This document shows positions 1-10,086 of a stretch of 64,000 nucleotides of DNA, piece by piece. Below the pieces are notes generated by a model. The model was not told where the DNA came from, searched no databases, and worked only from the letters and a program-made list of their open reading frames with translations. The translations under genes were made by a program, and so were the position numbers. Position 1 is the first letter of the stretch. Each line of letters begins with the position of its first letter. Source of the DNA: Zobellia roscoffensis (GTDB lineage Bacteria > Bacteroidota > Bacteroidia > Flavobacteriales > Flavobacteriaceae); NCBI RefSeq assembly GCF_015330165.1, contig NZ_JADDXT010000002.1, forward strand, positions 4,380,911 to 4,444,910, written 5' to 3'.

Positions 1-1931
1 GCAATATTCAACGTGCTAATATCATCCCACCAAATGGAATTTTCATTAGCAAAAATAGGAGCCATGGTACGCTTTATTAGGTGCGTATTCATTATTTCTT
101 CAAAAAGAATATCTCCCAATTCATCTTTAAAAATGTGTTTTAAAATACAATACATCCATTTATGATAAACAGTAGCCTCTATACTTGTCTTCGGGTAATC
201 TCCTCTCCATTGTTTTAAAGCATCTAAAATTTTCAGTTGCCCCGTACTCAGGCCATCTATTTTTAGTTTACTAAGGAGCATGGTTACAATTTCAACATTG
301 ACCGGAGAGGTATTGTCATTAATCATATGACCAACAGCTTCCTTATCCCAATCACCTTTACTTTCTAAAAGTTGAAAGATTCGTCTAGCCCTATTCTCAG
401 GAAGATAATAACCAGGATACAACATTCCTGCAATAGAATCTGGTTGATTATTTGCTGAATAAACATAATGCCAAGGTGGATTAATAGTATGGGGGTTTTC
501 ACTAAAATCTAAATATTCCTTTTCTACAGGAAGCCCCTTACCTTCTTCACTCACAAATTTTGTATGTATACTGTCCGGAATCGTATACAACTTAGCCGCA
601 GCCCAATAGGCCACATTATCTTCTGCATCCCCATAAACAATACCTAAACCAGGTGCATGAAGCCCTTCTAAAGCTTTTTTAAATTCACCTAGGCCATTTG
701 CGTAAGACATATTATGCAAACTATTCAATAATTGATTTTCCACCTTGGTAAATACCCACCACATAGAAACAGGTCGTTCTCCGGTAACCTGATCTGCAAT
801 ACCATTTAAAACAGGGCCATGATGTGTTTTTTTATAGGAAAAATGGATATCGTCTGAATCTTTGACTTTTATAGTTTTAGATATTATCTCATAATCTTTC
901 CATTCATCCCCCTTTTTATACTTTCTTGGGTCCGTTGGATGTGTTTTTTCGTAATAAAAATCAACATCGTCATTCTCAAACATGGTCATACCATAAGCTA
1001 ACTTCCTATTGTGCCCTAAAACAGGATACGGCACACCTGCTAAATGATACCCGTACTTCTCATAACTAGGCGTACTTACATGAGCTTCATACCACACGGA
1101 AGGCTGAGAAAACCCTATGTGAGGGTCATTTGCAAAAATGACTTTTCCATTTTTGGTCTTTTCTGCTGCTATTGCCCAACCATTGCTCCCTTCAAAAAGA
1201 GGAATTGATAATTTTTCCAAAGAAGACATCACCTCGGAAATTGATTTTTGTATAGAATCCGCTCGATTACGGGGATAGTTCTTTATCCATAGTGTAGTTG
1301 TATCACTATCTATTTCTAAATCCTTTAAATACTCAAAACCCAATTTATCTTTTATCCTACTCAACAAAGGATCCGTTTTATGCGCCATAGCAAAACTGAA
1401 AGCCATATAGCCCAAAGTATTGTACACATCTTTTAAAACAAACGGTTTCTTTTCTGTACCAGTAAGGTAAAACTCTACAGGCGTAGGGCCTTCGTCAATG
1501 AACTGGTTAATTCCATCTAAATAAGCCAATGACAATTGAACCGACTCATCATTGCTGTTTACTTTAGCTATGGTTTCTGAGGAATAATCATCTACGCCCA
1601 ATGCCAAGAAAAACTTATCCGTTCCCAGTAAATCTTTTCCAAAAACTTCCGCAAGTCTACCGCTGCCGATACGACGCAACAACTCCATTTGCCAAAGCCT
1701 ATCCTGCGCATGAACATAACCAAGCGCCTTAAAAGCATCTGCATCATTTTCCGCATAAATATGTGGAATTCCGTAAGTGTCGTAATAAACCTGTACTTCC
1801 TCAGAAAGACCCCGAAGTTTTGTTTCACCGTCGTAGTCAGGTTTCAAATGATATGTAAAACTGCCAATAGCCACTGCCAGTACACCAATAAGAGCAAGCA
1901 ACCCCCACCCCAATCGCTTAAATCTATTCAT
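1..1931 (-). CDS. Penicillin acylase family protein (C-terminus beyond window)
   Basis: N-terminal nucleophile amidohydrolase family that cleaves amide bonds of acylated substrates such as beta-lactams or acyl-homoserine lactones; made as a precursor that cuts itself in two. The reading frame is open from an ATG at 1931 to the window edge (about 643 codons; the family is usually about 800). One N-terminal hydrophobic segment follows basic residues, suggesting export or anchoring. The family hallmarks are visible: YGIPHIYAEND and VHAQDRLWQMELLRR near residues 50-85, then GSNGWAIA, where Ser249 would be the autocatalytic nucleophile at the start of the beta chain, followed by NDPH. The real substrate cannot be told from sequence. 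It is divergent from the metalloprotease gene at 2141. Confidence 0.93.
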   Translation of the reverse strand, partial: MNRFKRLGWGLLALIGVLAVAIGSFTYHLKPDYDGETKLRGLSEEVQVYYDTYGIPHIYAENDADAFKALGYVHAQDRLWQMELLRRIGSGRLAEVFGKDLLGTDKFFLALGVDDYSSETIAKVNSNDESVQLSLAYLDGINQFIDEGPTPVEFYLTGTEKKPFVLKDVYNTLGYMAFSFAMAHKTDPLLSRIKDKLGFEYLKDLEIDSDTTTLWIKNYPRNRADSIQKSISEVMSSLEKLSIPLFEGSNGWAIAAEKTKNGKVIFANDPHIGFSQPSVWYEAHVSTPSYEKYGYHLAGVPYPVLGHNRKLAYGMTMFENDDVDFYYEKTHPTDPRKYKKGDEWKDYEIISKTIKVKDSDDIHFSYKKTHHGPVLNGIADQVTGERPVSMWWVFTKVENQLLNSLHNMSYANGLGEFKKALEGLHAPGLGIVYGDAEDNVAYWAAAKLYTIPDSIHTKFVSEEGKGLPVEKEYLDFSENPHTINPPWHYVYSANNQPDSIAGMLYPGYYLPENRARRIFQLLESKGDWDKEAVGHMINDNTSPVNVEIVTMLLSKLKIDGLSTGQLKILDALKQWRGDYPKTSIEATVYHKWMYCILKHIFKDELGDILFEEIMNTHLIKRTMAPIFANENSIWWDDISTLNI

Positions 1932-2140
1932 TTAAGTCAAAGTTTTGATGTAATATAAGAATTATTTATAAGGCGATTAAAATTGATAGATGAATGGTAA
2001 TTAATTACATAAGTTCGATCACAAAAATATAAAAATTGTAGTTTTTTGAATTTAAAAAAGTAAGAAAAAACTGTTTTATTTTTAGGTTTAAGAGTGTTAT
2101 TATCTTTATTTTTAGTTAAAATAATCTTAATAGAACCTAT

Positions 2141-3355
2141 ATGAAAAATGCTTACCACAAAATGGCTGGAATTATTTTCAGTGCAAGCCTTGTTCTCGTC
2201 TCATGTACTAAAGATGAATTTGAGGTTGGAAATGAAGAAGGCTTAACGCCTTTGACTTCAAAAATTAATATCCATTCTACAAACATGGATTTTAAGGTGC
2301 CATCCTTGATTAAAAAGCTGCCTGAAAAGTCAATGTTCCATGACGTTCCCTTTAATTTATCTTCTATTGTAGAACCAAGCAAATGCACCTTAACACCATT
2401 AGATGATGTTGTAGCCGCTTCAGTCTCTAGTAACCTTGACTCTATTGGGCTTGAATGGTATGATCTCTATGCTGAAATGAATTTTCTTTCCACCATCACG
2501 GATGACAGTCAGCAATATTTTGGCGCAGATGGAGAAGACACTCAAAAAGTAAAAAATATTACCAGAAGTCTTGAAAGGTTTTGGTTTATGCCTCACGAAG
2601 TAGAGGTACGCGGACAACACAAAAGCACCTTAGAAGATTATGATAAAATTGTTGATATTTTAAGCTTCTGGTACGAAATGCCCGCCTCAGAAGCTAATGC
2701 ATTTGCCTATTATTTCACTGAATTTGTTAATACAGAAAGTACCTTTCTTACAGAAACACCTCTAATTGCTTCTGATGGATTTGCTATTGCCTTGGATGGT
2801 CAGTTTGGGCAGAATGACCTAATTGTTATTGGAGACGGAATAGTAGACTTATTAGAGCAGACAGGAATAAGAAGAGGTGTAATTTGGAACGGCATCATGG
2901 CTCACGAATGGGCACACCAAATTCAATTTAACAATCAAGACAAGTGGTATCCAAACGGCGCTGCAGATAATGCTCCGGAAGCCACAAGAACAACTGAATT
3001 AGAAGCCGATTTCTTTACAGGTTACTATGTAACCCATAAAAGAGGTGGTACCCAAAACTGGAGACGAACTCAGCAATTTCTTGAACTTTTCTTTAATATT
3101 GGTGATTGTAGCTTTACAAGTGATGGTCACCATGGTACACCGCTACAACGTATGGAAGCTGCAAGAAGAGGCTATTTATTAGCTAGAAATATGCAGAGAA
3201 AGGGTATGGTCTTAAATGCCAATCAAGTTCATAAAAGGTTTTTGAATAAACTAGATAAAATTCTTGGCGAGGAACCGTTAAGAGTTATTGAAACTACTGA
3301 TGATGAAATTGAAGATGAATTTAAATTGGATGTTCAGCCTGATGCGTTGCAATAG
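2141..3355 (+). CDS. Lipoprotein zinc metallopeptidase (HEWAH)
   Basis: Secreted 404-residue lipoprotein: a short hydrophobic N-terminus ends in a lipobox with Cys22. HEWAH at residues 255-259 is an HExxH zinc site. ELEAD near 286-290 supplies the likely third ligand, and HHGTP near 330 followed by QRMEAARRGY matches the C-terminal part of the neutral zinc metallopeptidase (YpfJ-like, PF04228-type) family. The first 240 residues resemble nothing I recognise. It is a single-gene unit closed by a bidirectional terminator shared with dsbD. The family assignment rests on motif order rather than on a search; the natural substrate is unknown. Confidence 0.8.
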   Translation: MKNAYHKMAGIIFSASLVLVSCTKDEFEVGNEEGLTPLTSKINIHSTNMDFKVPSLIKKLPEKSMFHDVPFNLSSIVEPSKCTLTPLDDVVAASVSSNLDSIGLEWYDLYAEMNFLSTITDDSQQYFGADGEDTQKVKNITRSLERFWFMPHEVEVRGQHKSTLEDYDKIVDILSFWYEMPASEANAFAYYFTEFVNTESTFLTETPLIASDGFAIALDGQFGQNDLIVIGDGIVDLLEQTGIRRGVIWNGIMAHEWAHQIQFNNQDKWYPNGAADNAPEATRTTELEADFFTGYYVTHKRGGTQNWRRTQQFLELFFNIGDCSFTSDGHHGTPLQRMEAARRGYLLARNMQRKGMVLNANQVHKRFLNKLDKILGEEPLRVIETTDDEIEDEFKLDVQPDALQ

Positions 3356-3375
3356 GTTATAAAAGCAAAAAAAAA

Positions 3376-3409
3376 GGAGTTTCAAAATATTTTGGAACTC
3401 CTTTTTTTT
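3376..3409. terminator. Bidirectional intrinsic terminator
   Basis: The GGAGTT/AACTCC arms (3376-3401, A/T-rich inner part) are flanked by an A-tract on the left and eight T on the right, so the structure works on both strands between the convergent genes ending at 3355 (+) and 3415 (-). Confidence 0.8.
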
Positions 3410-3414
3410 GACCT

Positions 3415-5382
3415 CTACTTGCTTTTATAATTTTCTAATCCCTCTTTTAACCATTCCCTATACACATCACTATCGGTATACTGTACGGCATTGTTCAAGA
3501 TTTCCAAGTCAGGAGACATTAATACATAATATGGCTGAGAAGCCGCATTAAAATTAATGGTCTGAAAAGTGCCCCATTTCTGACCTATCGTTTCAATATG
3601 TTTTACACGACCGGTATCATATTTAAAATCGAATTGTTCCGTTTCCGGTAGCTCTTTTCTATCATCTACATACAACGAAATAAGCACATAATCTTCTTTT
3701 AGAATAGAATAAACATCTGGTTCGCTCCAAACGTTTTCTTCCATCTTTCTGCAGTTAACGCAAGCCCAGCCCGTAAAATCCAATAGAATTGGTTTATTCA
3801 CTTTTTTTGCATGCGCCACCCCTATATCAAAATCTTTATAACAATCTATTCCCAACGGACAATCACTTTCGGTTTCAAAAACACTGTAAAATGCCGGTGG
3901 TGGAAAACCACTGAGCATCTTAAGGTTGGAAACTCCCAAAAGCCCCAAAAGAATATAAATTGAAAAACCAGCACTCACTATGCCCGTAGCCTTACGACCT
4001 AATGACAGTTTTTGTTTTGGACCATCATGAGGGAATCTAAAAATTCCAAAAAGGTACAAGGTCAACAGTACGAATAATACAATCCATATGACCAAGAAAA
4101 TTTCACGTTTAAGTATTCCCCAATTACCCACCAGGTCTGCATTGGACAAGAATTTAAGCGCTAACGCTAATTCCAGAAAACCAAGTACCACCTTTACTGT
4201 TGTCATCCAACCTCCAGATTTTGGGAGCGAATTTAACCACGCAGGGAACAATGCAAAAAGAGCAAATGGCAATGCTAAGGCAACACCAAACCCGGTCATA
4301 CCCGCAGAAAGGTTCATTGCTACATCACCTTCTTCCAAAACCGTACTTCCCAAAAGACCTCCCAAAATAGGTCCCGTACATGAAAATGAAACAATAGCCA
4401 AGGTAACGGCCATAAAGAAAATACCGATTACACCTCCTATTTTAGAAGAAGCAGCATCCATTTTATTCGCCCAAGAACTCGGTAAAGTCAGTTCGTAATA
4501 CCCGAAAAACGAAAACGAAAAGAACACAAAAATTAAGAAGAAAGCAATATTCAACCAGATGTTCGTAGCAATGGTATTCAATATTTGCGAGTCAACGGAG
4601 TCAAAAATGTGAAACGGCAGACTTAATAAAAAGTATATCAAAACAATAAAGAAACCGTACAACAGGGCATTTATGATTCCTTTTGATTTTTTCTGAGAAT
4701 GCTTGGTAAAAAAAGATACCGTAAGGGGAATCATAGGAAAAACACAAGGGGTTAGCAATGCTATTAATCCACCTAGGAAACCTAAACCAAAAATCATCCA
4801 AAGGCCGGAACTTGCCTCACCTACCTCATGAGTAGTTCCTAAAAGTTCTTTGTTCTTCAAATCTATTTTTAAAGCCGAGCTTAGGGCTTTACTATGTTCA
4901 TCTATAGTTTTCTCTTCCTGTACAGCGTCTCCCCCGTCAAGAACAAAACTAAAATCTTTGTCTACCGGAATACAAACCTCTTTACAAACCTGGTAAAAAA
5001 AGTTAATATCTATCTGATTTATATCTTGCTTCAGCAGTCGTATTTTCTGAGTAAAAATGGCCGTTTCCTTAAAAAAAGTTTCATCTACCTCAAAAATATC
5101 ACTGTACTCAACAATGGTTTCGCTCTCTAAAGTTTCACCAACAAGCTCATACCCTTCGCCTACATTTTTATAATTGAACTCACTGGGCAAAGAACCACCT
5201 TCTGAAGTAAATTGAGAGTACACATGCCAACCTTCAGCTATAACTCCCTTAAGTATCAACTCATAATCCGTATCGCTTATTTTCTTAACTTCTTGCGACC
5301 AAACCACCGGATTCTCATCATCCTGAGAAAACACACTTAAAAAGCTAAAAAACAACGAAATAAATACTATTATATGCTTCAT
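3415..5382 (-). CDS. dsbD: Thiol:disulfide interchange protein DsbD
   Basis: Inner-membrane protein that carries electrons from cytoplasmic thioredoxin to periplasmic thiols (disulfide isomerisation, cytochrome c maturation). All three modules are present in its 655 residues: a signal peptide (1-20) and N-terminal domain with redox Cys133 and Cys137; a multi-helix membrane core with Cys213 in LTPCVFP and Cys335 in SFSCTGP; and a C-terminal thioredoxin domain with WACVNC (Cys541, Cys544). All six catalytic cysteines are kept. Its ATG overlaps the tilS stop by one base (TAATG), so it is probably translationally coupled to tilS, last in the operon FMN reductase-pabB-tilS-dsbD. Confidence 0.95.
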   Translation of the reverse strand: MKHIIVFISLFFSFLSVFSQDDENPVVWSQEVKKISDTDYELILKGVIAEGWHVYSQFTSEGGSLPSEFNYKNVGEGYELVGETLESETIVEYSDIFEVDETFFKETAIFTQKIRLLKQDINQIDINFFYQVCKEVCIPVDKDFSFVLDGGDAVQEEKTIDEHSKALSSALKIDLKNKELLGTTHEVGEASSGLWMIFGLGFLGGLIALLTPCVFPMIPLTVSFFTKHSQKKSKGIINALLYGFFIVLIYFLLSLPFHIFDSVDSQILNTIATNIWLNIAFFLIFVFFSFSFFGYYELTLPSSWANKMDAASSKIGGVIGIFFMAVTLAIVSFSCTGPILGGLLGSTVLEEGDVAMNLSAGMTGFGVALALPFALFALFPAWLNSLPKSGGWMTTVKVVLGFLELALALKFLSNADLVGNWGILKREIFLVIWIVLFVLLTLYLFGIFRFPHDGPKQKLSLGRKATGIVSAGFSIYILLGLLGVSNLKMLSGFPPPAFYSVFETESDCPLGIDCYKDFDIGVAHAKKVNKPILLDFTGWACVNCRKMEENVWSEPDVYSILKEDYVLISLYVDDRKELPETEQFDFKYDTGRVKHIETIGQKWGTFQTINFNAASQPYYVLMSPDLEILNNAVQYTDSDVYREWLKEGLENYKSK

Positions 5383-6686
5383 TAATTTAATGTGAATTTT
5401 AAAATTTCACTTGTACTTTCGGTCACCTTAAAGCGTTCATCCGCTCGCCTGCCAATTACCCAAACGACTTCACCGGCAGAGCAGAGCAACCACTGGCGCT
5501 CTTTGGAAACCACATCTATTTTTTCATCTTTAAAAAACTTGGATAGCTTTTTTCTACCCTGCATCCCTAAAGGGTAAAAGTAGTCGCCTTTTTCCCATTT
5601 CCTTATCGTCAATGGATACTTTAACGCTTTTTTATCTACGTAAAGTGTATTTGTATTTAAAGACGATAAATGTTTTACTGATTCTATTTTGAGTGGAACC
5701 GGTTCAGAAACTTGAATCTGATCCTCTTTTATTTGATAGGCAACATCTATTTCTTTCTTAATTTCAGTCAAGAGAAGAAAATCTCTGTCTTTTACCAATC
5801 GATGTGTTTTAGAATGTATTTCCTTGCCGCTCATGGCCAATAATAGATTCTCTGCATCGTTCCACTCCGTAAATCCATATTCCTTAAATAAAGCATGTAA
5901 ATAAGCCGATACAGGCTTTAATTCTAACAATTCGCTGATCGGAATACGTATGACCCCATCTTTTTCTTGAAACAAGCTGAACTTTAATTCAGCAATATGT
6001 TTCTCAATAATTACTGCACTATCAGAAAGATAATCTTGTGTTTTTGTAAAATTCTTTAAAAAGGAAGGATTCAAATCTTTTAAAAGCGGTACAATCTCAT
6101 GCCGAATTTTATTCCGCAGATATTTGGTATCCGCATTACTGGCATCTTCTCGCCATTGTAAATTCTGAGCCTCTGCGTACGCTAAAACTTGACTTCTAGA
6201 AAACCGAAGAAGCGGTCTTGAAATGGTATCGGTTTTTTCGGGAATTCCAGATAAGCCATCTATACCTGTACCTCTGGAAAGGTTAATTAAAAATGTCTCA
6301 ACACTGTCATCTACATGGTGCGCCGTAACCAAGGTTTTGATATCATTTTCTTGCATAATTTTTGAAAACCAATCATATCTTAGCTCCCTTGCACCTACCT
6401 GAACCGATACTTTATTTTTTTCAACATAACCAATTGTATTAAAATTAGTTGTGTAAAATTTTTTACCACTTAAAGAAGACAGTTTTCTAACAAACTCTTC
6501 ATCGCCATTACTTGCTTCACCCCTTAAGTTAAAGTTGCAATGTGCTATGGCAAAATCCAGTTTAGACTTACTGCAAAGATCTACCAAAACAGTACTATCC
6601 AAGCCTCCACTGCAAGCAAGTAAAAATTTACTTTTGAGCAAGTTTTTAAAATTTGTTTCAATATGTTTTTGGAACTCTTCTAGCAC
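5382..6686 (-). CDS. tilS: tRNA(Ile)-lysidine synthase
   Basis: Essential cytoplasmic enzyme that uses ATP and lysine to modify C34 of the CAU-anticodon isoleucine tRNA to lysidine, switching it from AUG to AUA reading. The PP-loop SGGLDS is at residues 26-31, and the N-type ATPase core has HCNFNLRGEAS, HHVDDSVET and LLRFSR. The C-terminal substrate-binding domain, with IRKWEKGDYFYPLG, completes a normal 434-residue length. Only about 60 bp separate it from pabB upstream, and it overlaps dsbD by one base. Confidence 0.97.
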   Translation of the reverse strand: MLEEFQKHIETNFKNLLKSKFLLACSGGLDSTVLVDLCSKSKLDFAIAHCNFNLRGEASNGDEEFVRKLSSLSGKKFYTTNFNTIGYVEKNKVSVQVGARELRYDWFSKIMQENDIKTLVTAHHVDDSVETFLINLSRGTGIDGLSGIPEKTDTISRPLLRFSRSQVLAYAEAQNLQWREDASNADTKYLRNKIRHEIVPLLKDLNPSFLKNFTKTQDYLSDSAVIIEKHIAELKFSLFQEKDGVIRIPISELLELKPVSAYLHALFKEYGFTEWNDAENLLLAMSGKEIHSKTHRLVKDRDFLLLTEIKKEIDVAYQIKEDQIQVSEPVPLKIESVKHLSSLNTNTLYVDKKALKYPLTIRKWEKGDYFYPLGMQGRKKLSKFFKDEKIDVVSKERQWLLCSAGEVVWVIGRRADERFKVTESTSEILKFTLN

Positions 6687-6747
6687 ATCACAAAGGTAAT
6701 CAAGAATTATAATTTAGAAGTAGAAACTAGCTTACTCTTACGCTAGC

Positions 6748-8040
6748 TCAACCTTCCAGAACTTCACGCATAGCCTTAGCCTTCAAAAGACATTCTTCAT
6801 ACTCTTTTTCAGGAATTGCTTTTGCTGTAATTGCCCCTCCCACGGAATAAGAAACGTACTTTTGGGTAGCGTTATAAAGAATACTTCGGATGACGACATT
6901 AAAATCAAAATTACCCTCAGGTGTAAAATAGCCTACCGCACCACTATACAAACCTCTTTTAAAAGCCTCGAGCTCTTCTATTATTTTCATGGCCGAAACT
7001 TTTGGCGCTCCCGTCATGCTGCCCATGGGAAATGATTGTCTAATTACATCTACCGGATTAACATCTACCGCCACATGCGCAACAACCGTAGAAATCATTT
7101 GATGCACCTGCTCAAAAGTATAGACTTCACACAGTTCCTCAACCCCTACACTTCCCTTTAGCGCGCTTTTTGAAAGGTCATTACGAACCAAGTCCACAAT
7201 CATTATATTTTCCGCACGCTCTTTTGGGTCGTTTTTTAAAGCCTCAATCAATCTTTCGTCCTCCTCTGCATTTTCAGCCCTCTTTGCGGTTCCTTTAATA
7301 GGTTGGGAAATTAGCTTAGGCCCATCTTTTCGTAAATAGCGCTCCGGAGAGGCCGAAAGCAAATACCTGTCATACACCCTAAGATATGATGCGAACGGTG
7401 CTTCTGATATCTTATTTAACTTCTGATAGGTTTTAAAAGGATTGATTTGAGTGTCTTCCGCATAAAATTCCTGGCAAAAATTAGCTTCATAAATATCGCC
7501 ACGGTGAATATGGCTTAGCATTTTTCTTACCTGCCGGAAATATTCATCCTTAAAAACACGGAGTTTTATTTTAATGTTTTCGGTAACCGCTTCCTCCTCT
7601 ATCTTTGTTTCGTTGGAAATCAATTCAAAATCAGATTGGACTTCATCATCTACCATAAGTAGATATTCAAAATATACGGTGTTACCAGTGATTTTAATGA
7701 TTTTTTTAGGCTGAAAAAAAAACAAGTCGGAAAACCCTAGACCATCGTTATTTTTAGAGGAAAGTCGTTCAATATCATTTTTTAAGTCATACGAAAGATA
7801 CCCAAAAATATAGTCTTTAGCTTGCTCTTGAAATTCTCTCAGCTTATCAAAGGCCTTATCACTATCCGTTTTAATTGTTGTAAGCGCATCAACAGCCAAC
7901 AGCGCATCAAACGAGTTGTATTTACCCGTGTGTCCATTACTGTCAAGCCAAACAATTTCTTCAAATTGTTGCGCCCAAAGCAATAACCTCTCTTTGAATT
8001 TTTGAATATCGGAAACAGTGAAAGACGCAGAAATACGCAA
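6748..8040 (-). CDS. pabB: Aminodeoxychorismate synthase component I
   Basis: Chorismate-binding enzyme of folate synthesis: chorismate plus ammonia gives 4-amino-4-deoxychorismate, the p-aminobenzoate precursor. The C-terminal half carries the family blocks PIKGTAKR (about residue 247), ENIMIVDLVRNDLS and MTGAPKVSAM (about 342). The PIKGT block, with Lys where anthranilate synthases have Thr, favours PabB over TrpE. The start is TTG at 8040: an in-frame TAA, which is the stop of the upstream gene, lies four codons before it, and the next Met is far inside the domain. The preceding FMN reductase gene ends 12 nt upstream. No glutamine amidotransferase (PabA) gene is adjacent. Confidence 0.93.
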   Translation of the reverse strand: MRISASFTVSDIQKFKERLLLWAQQFEEIVWLDSNGHTGKYNSFDALLAVDALTTIKTDSDKAFDKLREFQEQAKDYIFGYLSYDLKNDIERLSSKNNDGLGFSDLFFFQPKKIIKITGNTVYFEYLLMVDDEVQSDFELISNETKIEEEAVTENIKIKLRVFKDEYFRQVRKMLSHIHRGDIYEANFCQEFYAEDTQINPFKTYQKLNKISEAPFASYLRVYDRYLLSASPERYLRKDGPKLISQPIKGTAKRAENAEEDERLIEALKNDPKERAENIMIVDLVRNDLSKSALKGSVGVEELCEVYTFEQVHQMISTVVAHVAVDVNPVDVIRQSFPMGSMTGAPKVSAMKIIEELEAFKRGLYSGAVGYFTPEGNFDFNVVIRSILYNATQKYVSYSVGGAITAKAIPEKEYEECLLKAKAMREVLEG

Positions 8041-8052
8041 ATGGGAGTTCCT

Positions 8053-8586
8053 TTAAAGTTTACTTAAAAATTGGTCTACAGCAGCACGGTGCGTCTTAGC
8101 AAGTTCCGCATTGGTGATACCTTCTCCCTCTTTAAAATTCGCACTGTACGAAGGCAAAGAAAACGTTGCAACAACTTCAGCACCAAACCTAGGCAACACA
8201 GTTTTAGTAGCTTCTAAGGCAGTAATTCCTCCTCTTTGACCTCCTGAAGTAGACATTAACAATACCGGTTTGCCATCTAAAAACTTACGCTCCACACGCG
8301 AAAGCCAATCGGTTAGATTCTTAAAATATGCCGAAGGCCCGCTGTTATGCTCGTTTACCGAAATAATAATGCCGTCTGCCTTGGCCATATCATCCTTAAG
8401 CTCCACCAAAGAATTTGAATACCCATTATCTCTCTCGTAATCCTCACCAAACATAGGAAATGGATAATTAACCATGTTCAACAATTGAATTGTATGGTTA
8501 TCCATAAGGGATGTCGTGTATTTAACCAATTGGTAATTAATAGATTTTGAAGAATTGCTACCTGCAAATGCTAATATCGCTGCCAT
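8053..8586 (-). CDS. NADPH-dependent FMN reductase
   Basis: Flavodoxin-fold oxidoreductase of 177 residues. The phosphate-binding loop GSNSSKSIN (about residue 9) lies at the N-terminus, and NEHNSGPSAYFKNLTDWLSR (about residue 80) is the signature of the NAD(P)H:FMN/quinone/chromate reductase family. It reduces flavin, quinones or related acceptors; the actual acceptor is unknown. It is probably the first gene of the operon with pabB (12-nt gap), although no functional link to folate synthesis is evident. Confidence 0.9.
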   Translation of the reverse strand: MAAILAFAGSNSSKSINYQLVKYTTSLMDNHTIQLLNMVNYPFPMFGEDYERDNGYSNSLVELKDDMAKADGIIISVNEHNSGPSAYFKNLTDWLSRVERKFLDGKPVLLMSTSGGQRGGITALEATKTVLPRFGAEVVATFSLPSYSANFKEGEGITNAELAKTHRAAVDQFLSKL

Positions 8587-8630
8587 AGTGAGTAATTAGA
8601 TGTGTTTTAGCGAAAATATAGCAAATACAG

Positions 8631-8659
8631 TTGAATTGCGAGGAATTTATCTAATTTTG
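8631..8659 (+). promoter_or_regulatory. Bacteroidota sigma-A promoter for the DUF1624 gene
   Basis: TTG at 8631-8633 and TAATTTTG at 8652-8659, 18 bases apart, match the -33/-7 consensus TTG-N(17-23)-TAnnTTTG. The implied leader to the start codon is about 140 nt. Confidence 0.55.
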
Positions 8660-8805
8660 CGACGCAAACATCCAAACTAACTGTATTACAAGTATATAAG
8701 ATAGTTATTTTGCCGTTTAATTGTCCGCAGGTTTATGGCGGATGTACTAAAAAGCAAAGTTTTGAGTTTTATTGATGCTTTTGCCAATTTTTGATATTAT
8801 CACTA

Positions 8806-9990
8806 GTGGAAAACAAAACAACAAGACTATACTTTATTGATGCCATGCGAGCATGGGCTATCTTAATGATGCTACAAGGGCATTTTATAGATGGGCTACT
8901 TGATACTGCCTTTAGAGATGGCACAAGCACCTCTTTTTCTATTTGGAAATACTTTAGAGGTATTACAGCACCAGTATTCTTTACGGTTTCCGGCTTTATA
9001 TTTACCTATCTTTTAGTCAAAGGCGATACAACCGGACTTCAAAATCCACGAGTTAAAAAAGGAGTTAAAAGAGGGCTAGAATTACTCTTTATTGGATATC
9101 TGTTACGGATGAACCTTTTAGGTCTGTTACAGGGGAAAATATACGATTCATTTTATTTAATTGATGTTCTACATTGCATAGGTCTTTCTTTATTGGGGAT
9201 TATTGGCATATATCTATTAGCTCAAAACCGAAAGAAATTTGTTTTCCCAACAGTATTGGTCAGTATTACGCTATTGCTGTTCATTTTTGAACCGACCTAC
9301 AAGACATGGGGATTCTCATTTTTACCGGATGCTTTTGCGAATTACCTAACCAAAAGCAATGGTTCTGTTTTCACCATTCTACCTTGGTTCGGATATGCTT
9401 CCTTTGGTGGGTTTCTTTCACTTGTTTTTACGAAGTATAAAAATTTTAAGTACTTGTATCCCGTTGCTATTCCGTTTTTCGCTTTAGCGGGAGCAGTGCT
9501 TATTTCATTTTCTTCGGATTTATTTTTACAGCTATCTAAATGGACAGATTTACAGTTGTTTGCGAACATTTACTTCAATAATTACTTATTTATACGATTA
9601 GGTGACGTTTTAATTGTTTTTAGCGTATTTATGCTCTTTAGAAGCTTACTTAAAAATAGCACAGTACTAAAAATCGGACAAAGCACACTGTCCATTTATA
9701 TCGTTCATTTTATTATCCTTTACGGCTCTTTTACAGGTTTGGGATTGTATCGATTTTTCAATCACTCCCTAACTCCTACCGTTGCCATTTCAGGAGCGTT
9801 GACATTTATGTTCCTATGTACTTTTACCGCTCTTAAATATGAAGAACACAAAGAAATTATTAACCAAAAAGCAACAATCGCTTTAAGGTTTGCTTATTTA
9901 AAGGCCGAGGTTTATGCTACAAACATTTTTCAAATAGCAAAAAACCGATTGTACAGATTACTAAGAAGAGTGGGTTGGGCAAAAAATTAA
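8806..9990 (+). CDS. DUF1624/heparan-alpha-glucosaminide N-acetyltransferase-like membrane protein
   Basis: Polytopic inner-membrane protein of about 394 residues with roughly ten hydrophobic segments. The N-terminal RLYFIDAMRAWAILMMLQGH is the start of the DUF1624/HGSNAT-like acyltransferase fold, with the conserved FIDxxRxxAxxxMxxxH layout. Such proteins are thought to move acyl groups across the membrane onto sugars; the substrate here is unknown. I prefer GTG at 8806, which places VENKTTRLYFID at the front, but the frame is also open from a TTG at 8791. The C-terminal tail is basic. It is a single gene ending at a strong terminator shared with lpdA. Confidence 0.8.
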   Translation: MENKTTRLYFIDAMRAWAILMMLQGHFIDGLLDTAFRDGTSTSFSIWKYFRGITAPVFFTVSGFIFTYLLVKGDTTGLQNPRVKKGVKRGLELLFIGYLLRMNLLGLLQGKIYDSFYLIDVLHCIGLSLLGIIGIYLLAQNRKKFVFPTVLVSITLLLFIFEPTYKTWGFSFLPDAFANYLTKSNGSVFTILPWFGYASFGGFLSLVFTKYKNFKYLYPVAIPFFALAGAVLISFSSDLFLQLSKWTDLQLFANIYFNNYLFIRLGDVLIVFSVFMLFRSLLKNSTVLKIGQSTLSIYIVHFIILYGSFTGLGLYRFFNHSLTPTVAISGALTFMFLCTFTALKYEEHKEIINQKATIALRFAYLKAEVYATNIFQIAKNRLYRLLRRVGWAKN

Positions 9991-10031
9991 GTATCAGATA
10001 GCATTTATAAAACTCTATATATCCAAAAAAA

Positions 10032-10062
10032 AATTCCCGAGGAGCAATGCTCTTCGGGGATT
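10032..10062. terminator. Bidirectional intrinsic terminator
   Basis: A long near-perfect hairpin (arms ATTCCCGAGGAGC and GCTCTTCGGGGAT, with an AAT loop) has A-rich sequence before it and a T-run after it. It lies between the convergent DUF1624 gene and lpdA. Confidence 0.88.
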
Positions 10063-10086
10063 TTTATATAGTAACAAGTTTCTTTT

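Noticed and set aside
4088..4498. 136-codon open frame antisense to dsbD
   Set aside because: It lies fully inside the well-supported dsbD frame and has a low-complexity Ser/Pro/Lys composition typical of shadows.
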